NCBI GenBank assembly: GCA_036346405.1
Contig: CM070567.1
Coordinates: 46,735,633 to 46,799,632 of the forward strand
Length of the DNA stretch: 64,000 nt
Reading direction: 5' to 3'
From: Phyllostachys edulis
Taxonomy: Eukaryota; Streptophyta; Magnoliopsida; Poales; Poaceae
Below the pieces are notes generated by a model. It saw only the letters and a program-made list of their open reading frames with translations, was not told the DNA's origin and did no database searches. The position numbers and the translations under genes were made by a program. Numbering within the stretch: the first letter of the stretch is position 1; every line of letters begins with the position of its first letter. Shown piece after piece: positions 56,701 to 64,000 of this stretch.

Positions 56701-59700
56701 ACAATGGAAGAGCTTTATTTTGTACTCCAAAGTCCAAACCATCATGGTTCAATCAGGTGCAAAATTTTCTGTAAATGCCCTAAGTAATTGATTTTACTAC
56801 TAACGAATCCAAAACAGTGTTACAGAAAAGGATCTGGACAATGTTGGCTTGTGTTAATTATTTGCAGTTAAGTTACGTAACAAATCATGTCAAAGAGAGG
56901 AACTTCAGGGTGTGTTGTTTAACAAGATATATGCTGAAAAATCTCAGACCTGCGACTTGGAATCAGAACCACCACTGAACACAGAGCAACCAATAAAATG
57001 TGCAAGATTCCATGCCACTTCAATATGTGAAACACAAAGCCTGCATTTCAATAGAAGATAGGAGATGAGATTGAACTGAAGAATATATGCTAATGGAAAT
57101 AATAGATCAATGCGTATGGTTATCTTGTATAGCTCTAGAAGTACAGAAGTCTGCAATGTAATTAGATGACATATAGTTGCATGAATTCAAAACATAAAAT
57201 AATTATATATTAGAACAAGGACACACCAATCACATTTGTCAAGAACTGGAGGGTCGGGTTTCTCAGGAAAAGCAAAGACAACGTAAAATAATCCCAAATC
57301 ACGGGTATAACACATTGCGGTAACAGGATGCTTGTCCAACATCATGAGGTCTACCTGCACAATATACAAACATATAAAATTGGTGACCTAGGGATTTGCA
57401 TGATGTTACTCAATACATATTCAGAATGAAGTTTGGTTACTTGTACACTAAAACAGGAAAGAAACAAGGACACATCGGTTGGCAATAAGTAGTGTAGAAA
57501 TCAAACCTCGTGACCAATACGCTCTCTGCTAATCTTGCTACCAAGTTCAGACTTCACCTTTTCATCAGAAGCGGCTTCTTTCAAATTTTCAGCTAAAGTA
57601 AAGTTGAATCTAGCAGCTGTGAGACATAAACATTAGTATATGCAAAGAAAATACAATGTACCAAGTCAATGTCACACAGTCACACTCTTCTTTTTTTAGG
57701 AAAAACTGTAGGGTAGGCCCCTACACTCTTCAATTATTAGTCATAATGTCCATTTCTTGAACAGGCAATTACATAAGCAAATAAAGTGGGTATGAATCGA
57801 CTAGTGATAAACATACAACAAAGTGTCTTTAACTTACAAAACAGAAAAGCAATTTCTTGAGTTTTCAGATAAGATTACCCCAGGACACATGCTTTACATG
57901 TAAGATATTATCAACTTATTAGCAAGTCAACTTATCATATTCATAAAAAAAAGTCAACTTATCATGAACACCTCTGTAATCTTAAAGTGTAGATAATAGT
58001 AATGCTATGACAAATTTAGCATATAATTATCGCGAGAACTATTAGAGATCAATCAGAGGATGCTTGAATATACCAAATCGGATTGCTCGAAGAACTCTAA
58101 GGGGGTCATCCAGGAAGGTAGCTTTGGCAGGTAAAGGAGTAACAATAAGACCCTTTTTCAGATCTTCAAGACCTTCACGGAGTATGGGATCACCATGATT
58201 GCATAACAGCATGAACTTCAGAAAATGGTCACATGAATTTAAAAGATTGTAATAATGACCCAACTCACCTCTTCCCGTTAAATCTTCCACTGAATTGGTG
58301 TTGATATTGAAGAATAAGCTGTCAAAGTTTGAATTTTAGAAAATACCAAATAGGGTACTAAATTAAAATCAACTTTGTAGCAATGAATGAATGAAAGCAT
58401 AACTTTAAAGGCACAACAAACTTATTCGAAAATGAAATCTCACGGTATTACCTATTGATTGTTAGGTCCCTACGGTATGCATCTTCTTCGGCAGTACCAA
58501 TCTCCTGCACGTTCAAAAACATGACATTGCTATAAACTGGTTGCAACAGTTTGCCTATAAAGTGAAGGGGGGATCTGAAGTTCTGAACTGGAGAGATGAA
58601 TAAGCAAAAGAGAAGTTTGCAAATATTGAGCTGCCAAAAATGTTAATGGGTATCAATTGCAATTGAGTCAACATATGGTTTACTAGTTGTAGTACTATAC
58701 AGACAAAAAAGATAGGCCACATCCAAAAGACATGTGGCAATGTAAATGTCTTCCAAAAAGGCAAATGATCCATATATGCAAACAGATAATGTGTATTTTG
58801 TACACAAGGTCACCAAAATGAGTATGCAAAGCATGCTAAATACATGTGCATACCATGGTAGGAATACGACTGTTTTCAGCATATTTTTCAGACCTCAAGT
58901 TGACAAAATCAATCCAGATGTCGAAAATAAGCATCCTTGCAGTTTCCAAGTGCTTTGATTGATCAGGATTGCTGGAAGAAACTATAAAATGTCACAGCTC
59001 CGTAATAATAGGCATTTAGCTAATTGCAAATATCAATATGGCCAAGCATGATACACTTCAGAACATATACATAATACTCTGCTGGCATTCAACTATGATC
59101 TTCCCTGCCTATGTCTATGTGCAGGTATGTGTGTTCTTTTTCTTCTCATGCATGCAATTCAACTCAAACAAACTTGAAATGTATAAAAGCATAAAGATGC
59201 TGTTGAGTTTGACCAAGTAAATGATAAAATTATATTAGCAATGACAGTAATAAGATAATTATCAGAATTAGCATAATAATAGATTGCATACCACTGGATA
59301 ACACCAATTCCTTTCTGCTCCTCTCCCATCAACTCTGAGTACTCATTTACTTTCTCACAGAAATTTCGACCCGTCATATTATCAAGTGCAATGTCAATGT
59401 CAGCAGAGTCTTTCCCCAATAGCTGCCAAAAATATGCCAAGGCAACAGTTAAGTTGCAAAATTACCCAACAATCATTTCATAAAATACAAGCTACAAGAA
59501 GCAATTTTAGTGCGACATTCTTTTTCTGGCAAACAGGTGAAAGTTCATTATTCAATTCTAGTCTTCCAGCATCTCGTGTGACTGCTAATCAGCTTATGCA
59601 GAGATCGTAGTGCAATTCTTGAATACATAATGCAACATTCAGCACAACCCAATAAAAACCAAAAATAAGCATATCGGGGAGCAAATTATTCACTTCTCTA

Positions 59701-61003
59701 CTCTTTACGAGGATACCCATTAGTTATTCTATGCCACATGCATGCTACATTGTTGCATCTAAAATTCTCAGTTGAAATACAGTGGAAAACATAGATTTTC
59801 CCACACATATAGGGACCCCACGAATCCAAGACCATCAAGCAAGCTGATTGGAGTATCCCCCTGACCCCATCAGCCTAACAATTTCACACAATTCACAAGT
59901 ATGCAAATTGCAACCAACTCCCCCTGCAATGAACCACAAACATAGACAAAGAAGAAAGAAACCAATTCTCCACATGACAGCGTAACAATTCCTACAAAAG
60001 CCTACTAAAAGCAAACAATTTTGTTCATGACATGGTTGAACAGTTTCAGATCATTGCCCTTCTTCACATTAGGGCATAGCATCCATCCCAAATAATCATG
60101 AAACAGTTGGTAGCAAAACACAGCAAAGCTCCTCAAATCCAACAGAAAGAAGGAATTATTATATAACCATACACTCGTGGGACCCAACCCTCAGTCGGCA
60201 GCTGGCAGCTCATCATTCCCAGAAGAAAAGAAAAGGGGACAGGCTACCTGATGATAGAACACTTCTTCCCCCAAAACCCAGTAAGAACCCTAAAGAATCT
60301 AATGGAACTCATCTTTTGCATCATCAAACAATTCCTTCCCAAAAAAAATTGTAAAACGATAATAATCATACGGAAGCAAAACATGGTGAAACAACTATCG
60401 AAAAATTTCCCACAATTTCGTGTAAACATCGAGCAATCACACCCTAAACCCCCCAAAAGCCCTACACCCTGAACACAACAACTATTTAATTTGTTTGTTA
60501 CTATCTCTACTCCTTTCTGGTACTGCTCTCCCTGTACTCTACCTCCAATGAGATAAGGTAAGGTTTCCTTTTGTCAAAATAAAACTGACCTTATCCCGGA
60601 CCCAACCGCCGGCGACGCGGAGCTGAGTGCCGAGGCCGAAGTGGCGGACGACGTCGAGCAGCTTCCGGAAGATCCGCTCCTCCTTCTCCGTCAGCTCCAC
60701 GCTCTCCCTCACCTCCACGCTCCGCTGCTCCTGCCCCTGCTGCTGCGCCCCCGCCGCCATGCCTGAGACGCCGGAGAGCGCGCGGGTGGGGAGACCGAAG
60801 AAATTGGAGGTTCTAGCGGGGATGGCTGAGGCGGTGCTCCGAAGAGGCATAGGCGTTGGCTGAGGCGCCGACGAGCAGCGGCGCAGGCGGCGGCGGAGAG
60901 GGGAGAGGAGGGGGAGGAGGCCGCAAGGGGGGAGGAGGAGGCGAAGAGACATGTGGCGGTGGCTTCCCAGTGAGGCTTTCGTACCCTCGTCCGTCCGTTC
61001 CAC
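53752..61003 (-). CDS. CCA-adding tRNA nucleotidyltransferase (class II), 15 exons
   Basis: It adds CCA to tRNA 3' ends using CTP and ATP. Exons: 60590-61003, 59292-59422, 58854-58971, 58452-58504, 58269-58318, 58074-58172, 57507-57616, 57227-57354, 56950-57040, 56371-56454, 54855-54917, 54604-54748, 54206-54301, 53955-54052, 53752-53865. All introns are GT-AG and the total is 1794 nt (597 residues). Motifs: GGWVRD (132-137) and metal-binding DID (146-148), motif B RRDLTIN (232-238), motif C DDPLRVLRAIRF (277-288), motif D-like ERIGHE (320-325), and the C-terminal tail GVWKMKPLLDGK to SQSKRQKVECSS. In-frame ATGs lie at residues 1, 18, 52 and 82. Residues 18-45 are Arg/Leu-rich without acids, like an organelle presequence. 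Starts at 18 (60952) and 82 (60760) could give organellar and cytosolic/nuclear forms, as known for plant homologues. No lesion seen. Confidence 0.95.
54956..55211. mobile_element. Stowaway MITE (256 bp) in intron 10 of the CCA gene
   Basis: It starts CTCCCTTTGGTC and ends GAACGGAGGGAG, flanked by TA on both sides (54954-54955 and 55212-55213). This is the Stowaway (Tc1/mariner-derived) signature. It lies between the exons at 54917 and 56371 and leaves both splice sites untouched. Confidence 0.93.
55911..56365. repeat. ~235-bp tandem duplication in intron 10 of the CCA gene
   Basis: Unit 1 (about 55911-56147) and unit 2 (about 56148-56365) share GGCCATGATGCACCA, CTCTCCAGC, TTTGCCTGCTTAAATAGTTA and GTGTTTGGAC in the same order. 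The second copy ends a few bases before the exon at 56371, so the duplication reaches close to a splice donor. Confidence 0.85.
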
Positions 61004-61327
61004 TGCCCACGGCAGTACGTCACGGCCTCGAGACAGCCATTCGATCAGAAATTAACGGTTCTGATTGAGGTAGCCAGAAACAAGCAAGGCATGGAGCCAA
61101 GGATCCTTGAATCCCCATCCTAAAAAAATTACATTTGAAGGAATAAACAAGCACGGCAAATTTTAGTTGAGGAAAAAATTGATTTACATTTAAAGCATCC
61201 ATAATAAATCACCATGTGAGCCTTCAGGTTTTTGTTACTGGAATTCAGCTATCGCTTCAACATGTTCAGACCAACACACTGCAAGTTAAATGGAGGCAGT
61301 TTCGGATGGCATCTAAAGAGTTTCTTA
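61004..61327 (-). promoter_or_regulatory. 5' flank and likely leader of the CCA gene
   Basis: It is the sequence between the first ATG and the MITE at 61328. No convincing TATA box is seen. GC content falls sharply upstream of 61040, which fits a TATA-less housekeeping promoter. No other gene is visible here. Confidence 0.4.
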
Positions 61328-61672
61328 GAGCATCTTTAGTGTATTGAACTGATATTGATTTAAAGTCATGCCACGTAAGCATTCTAGGAACTGAAATTGT
61401 TTTTCTCCAATGTATTGAACCGATTCCTACTAATAACTGGGACCCACATTATATTAAAAAACCACAAAATAATAATATTCTCTCTCAACCGCACTCTTTC
61501 ATATGTAGTTGTTTAATGCTCATATGAGTTGTTTAATGCTTTGAATCGACTCCTAAGTAGAATCTGGTTCCATGCTTTTTTTGTTGGAATCGCCCCCTTC
61601 AATGTATTGAATCGATTCAATGCCTTTTTTATCCTCATTTGAACCGGCTAAAACACAACATTGGAGATGGTC
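61328..61672. mobile_element. Tourist-like (PIF/Harbinger-type) MITE, 345 bp
   Basis: It starts GAGCATCTTTAGTGT and ends CATTGGAGATGGTC, imperfect inverted termini, flanked by TTA on both sides (61325-61327 and 61673-61675). Internal repeats of TGTATTGAA and GAATCGATTC give further pairing. It sits about 325 bp upstream of the CCA gene's first ATG. Confidence 0.8.
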
Positions 61673-61929
61673 TTACCATCTTCCTTGCGCCTTTGGTCCC
61701 GCATTTTGTCGACGACCATTAACTGATCTCTCTCATTGCTTTGACAAATTTCATTAGCTTTAGTGCTTTACAGCTTCAAGTATCAATATGGGCCCTATTT
61801 GGAAGAAAAACCGGAAGCCAAAAGTCCCCCCCCCCTCCCCCTCCTGCGGCCTCCCGCGGCCCCCGTTCCCACTTTGCCCCTAGACTTGAGGGTTAATTAC
61901 CTGTTTTTTTGCCATTGAACAAAACCACT

Positions 61930-62260
61930 CCCGCCCAACCCTAACCCTAGCTCCCGCCTGCGTCCTCCTCTCCTCCTCCTCCTTCTCCTCCTCCTCCTCC
62001 CGCACCACCCCGTACGTCCTCCCTTCTCCTCCTCCCTTGGCGTTGGCCTCGTCCTCCCTCCTCCTCCGACGCCGGCCCATCCTCCCTCCTCCTCCTCCCG
62101 CGACACCCCCATCCTCCTCTCTGGCCTTGCCCCAGCCTCCTCCTCCCCGAGCCGCCGCCCCCAGCCTCCTCCATCCTCCTCCTCCCGCCCACAAGCCGCC
62201 CATCCTCCTCCTCCTTCTCCTCGGCGCCAACCCCAAGCGCCTCCCCGACCCCGAGGCCAC
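61930..62260. repeat. CTC/CCT triplet-rich low-complexity stretch
   Basis: Long runs of CTCCTC and CCTCCT units. Open frames on both strands here encode Glu/Arg/Gly- or Pro/Leu/Ser-rich peptides and are explained by the triplet repeat. Confidence 0.85.
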
Positions 62261-62464
62261 CGCCCACCCACGCTCTGCCCACCTTCGATGACCGGATCTT
62301 CGCACCCTCAACGATGCCGCTCCACCCTACCCTCTCGACCTCGAACCACTGCCACTGCCCCGACAACGACTGCTCCCTCAACCCCGAGTGACCCAAGCCT
62401 TTGACCTCCTCCCACGACGCCCTTCCTCCTCCAAGTCACGCCATCGCCCAAACCAACAAGCCAT

Positions 62465-62705
62465 TTTTTAATTTTCTTTTTCTATTGTAAATTAATTATT
62501 TATGTAATAATTATTTCTTTTAATAATTATTTATTGTAATTTTTATGTAATAATTATTTTTTGTAATGATTTTATGTAATAATTGTTTATTGTAATAATT
62601 ATCGTTAATTGCAATCTGTTGCGTTAATTGTAGTCAATTGTGTTAATTGTCATTAATTACTGTCAATTGTCATTAATTACCGTTAATTGTCGTTAAACAA
62701 CATCA
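62465..62705. repeat. AT-rich array of TAATTATT and TTAATTGTCA words
   Basis: First a run of TGTAATAATTATTT-type units, then repeats of GTTAATTGT/CATTAATTAC with a period near 15-20 bp. Confidence 0.75.
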
Positions 62706-63268
62706 AATAAGACATCATTTGCCTTATGGGCATTTCAGATATTTTTCAACTCATAAGTTTTAGCCTATCGACCTAAAAGCTAGACAACCAAACATCAAAT
62801 CTCTTCAGCTCAGCCGTTCAGTCATACAGCCCTTTAGTCTAGCCGGAAGCTACTTTTCAGCTGTGACAAGCAGGCCCAAAAGCAGAACCTCCTCAGCTGA
62901 GCTCCTAGTTCGGCGAACGTTTTCAGTATCATGAAGTAACAACAAACTACAGATTTCAAGTACCTGGAAGCAACTATTCACATGCTCCAGCAACTAATGA
63001 TTTTAAGAGCTTCATAAGTTATTTTGACATTATAGAAACTCTTTCACACCTTTAACTGCCCCTGGATCTGTGTATGCCGTTTCTCCAAACATGATGGTAA
63101 CTGCTATATTTCACTTTACCAATCAGTCATATGAAACCGTAGTCTTGAAATGCAAAACACGCGTAGAGTCCATCACAACCTCCCTATATGTAGATGCATT
63201 GTTGATTGTTCAGTCTTGAAGAACATGTCCCAAAGTACTACAAGCGATCATTTACGTCGCAATATGTG

Positions 63269-63528
63269 TCGAGGAGACACCAAGACAGGAAGCAGAAGAG
63301 GGCGGCCATCAACGCCAACCACAATGGCATCAGAAAGGAAGTAGAGGAATTCAACTCATGGGTGACTAAATGATACTGCAATATCTAGTTTGTCATAATG
63401 ATACTATGCACCTATGTACATTGCAATGATCTCATATATGTTTCTCTTTCTTGTTGTTTGCTGAAGACAATTGTACGGAATGTGAAAGCCTATGAATCTC
63501 AGAAGAAATCAGCCGTAGCCAGAAAGGT
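63269..63528 (+). CDS. possible two exons of an unrecognised gene
   Basis: Candidate exon 63269-63350 ends with codons for GIRKEVEEFNSW at a possible donor (TGG then GTGACT). A second stretch, about 63469-63528, reads TIVRNVKAYESQKKSAVARK before a GTCAGC donor. The first donor phase fits, and both peptides are charged and helix-like. I do not recognise the protein, and the upstream acceptor is uncertain. It may equally be chance. Confidence 0.2.
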
Positions 63529-63584
63529 CAGCTCATTTCTCTACAAATTTGTCAACTATTAAATGTTGTATCTGTTATATATAG

Positions 63585-63800
63585 GAAAAAGTCTACTTAC
63601 CCTTCTCAAATACGGTGGTTTGTCTATTTAACCACCTGAAGTATAAAACCATGTACTATGCCCTCTAAACTATGAAAAACCGTCTAAATACCCCTCTGAT
63701 GCAGTTTTGGAGATGGTTATGCCACCGTGTCGAATGACGTGGCTAGCGATGTGGCGATGGCTCAACAGATGAAATTTAAAAATATCATTACAAAAATGGG
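63585..63800. repeat. probable dispersed repeat
   Basis: Words such as AAAAGTCTACTTACCC, GGTGGTTTGTCTATTTAACC and ATGACGTGGC...GATGTGG resemble a repeat seen often in grass intergenic DNA. I could not define termini in the window. Confidence 0.3.
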
Positions 63801-64000
63801 CCCACATGTCATTGAGTGAACCTCCTTCTTTCTCATATATCCTTCCTCTCTGTCTCTAGCTATGCCTCACCTCTGTTGCAGCGCCTCTTGATACGGGTGC
63901 CTGGTCTTCACAATGTACAATCAAGGATAACAAGTGATCCGTGTAACCTAGCAAGCTGATGGCGCCAATCACTATCGATACAACAACCTGCGATAAAAGA

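Larger units (their letters stand above)
61790..62877. mobile_element. possible DNA transposon with GGGCC ends around low-complexity DNA
   Basis: The left end GGGCCCTATTTGGAAG and right end GACAAGCAGGCCC resemble rice Tourist/PIF-type GGGCCTGTTTGG termini. No target duplication was found. The inside is a pyrimidine-rich stretch and an AT-rich stretch, not a transposase. Confidence 0.3.

Noticed and set aside
61880..62396. Overlapping 124-149 residue frames upstream of the CCA gene
   Set aside because: They are Glu/Arg/Gly-rich translations of CTC triplet repeats in three frames of one strand, with a Pro/Leu/Ser-rich frame on the other. No domain is visible.
61790..62877. Confident assignment as a PIF/Harbinger element
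   Set aside because: The GGGCC-type ends are suggestive, but no matching target duplication or extended inverted termini could be found.

Overview
The window looks like nuclear DNA of a grass, most likely rice (Oryza) or a close relative. Evidence: chromovirus-type Ty3/gypsy elements with very long LTRs starting TGTAACATCC, long copia LTRs, Stowaway-, Tourist- and hAT-type non-autonomous DNA transposons, GT-AG introns, and one intact nuclear gene with 15 short exons. I saw no prokaryotic operon, rRNA, tRNA or CRISPR array. Family names are from recognition, not from a search. Layout: 1-6375 is the 3' part of a decayed gypsy element (+) with its 3' LTR. 6376-8027 holds a 242-bp tandem duplication, a hAT-like terminus and a foldback repeat. 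8028-18793 is a second gypsy element (-) with both LTRs, cut by a hAT MITE with a perfect 8-bp target duplication; its 5' LTR is truncated. 18794-26324 is two gypsy LTRs of one family placed head to head (- then +); the second is followed by a primer site and a truncated gag. 27446-40341 is a gag-only (non-autonomous) copia element. It was split by a 6.5-kb hAT-type element, which itself holds a solo copia LTR. 40696-47573 is another gypsy LTR (-), inside whose microsatellite sits a 3.2-kb solo LTR with a perfect 5-bp target duplication. 48904-50716 is a three-exon pseudogene of a GPATCH11-like G-patch protein. 51734-52531 is a pair of hairpin-rich inverted repeats. 53752-61003 (-) is the only clearly functional host gene: a CCA-adding tRNA nucleotidyltransferase with several in-frame start codons. 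61004-64000 holds a Tourist-like MITE, low-complexity DNA and possible unassigned exons. Two patterns go beyond ordinary transposon annotation. First, all seven gypsy LTR copies, from about five diverged lineages, carry the same split small reading frame. A mini-exon of 54-75 nt (always a multiple of three) is followed by a 1.0-1.4 kb apparent intron, usually with a GC donor, then a short acidic exon that keeps the phase. Inside that intron lies a conserved palindromic module, where a packaging or dimerisation signal would be expected. Second, the copia LTRs consist largely of arrays of small inverted repeats. Three successive arrays have different arm sequences but share the spacer TGTGT, and paired arms vary together. 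A fourth array just upstream of the TATA box is built from CGGTY-N-RACCG palindromes.
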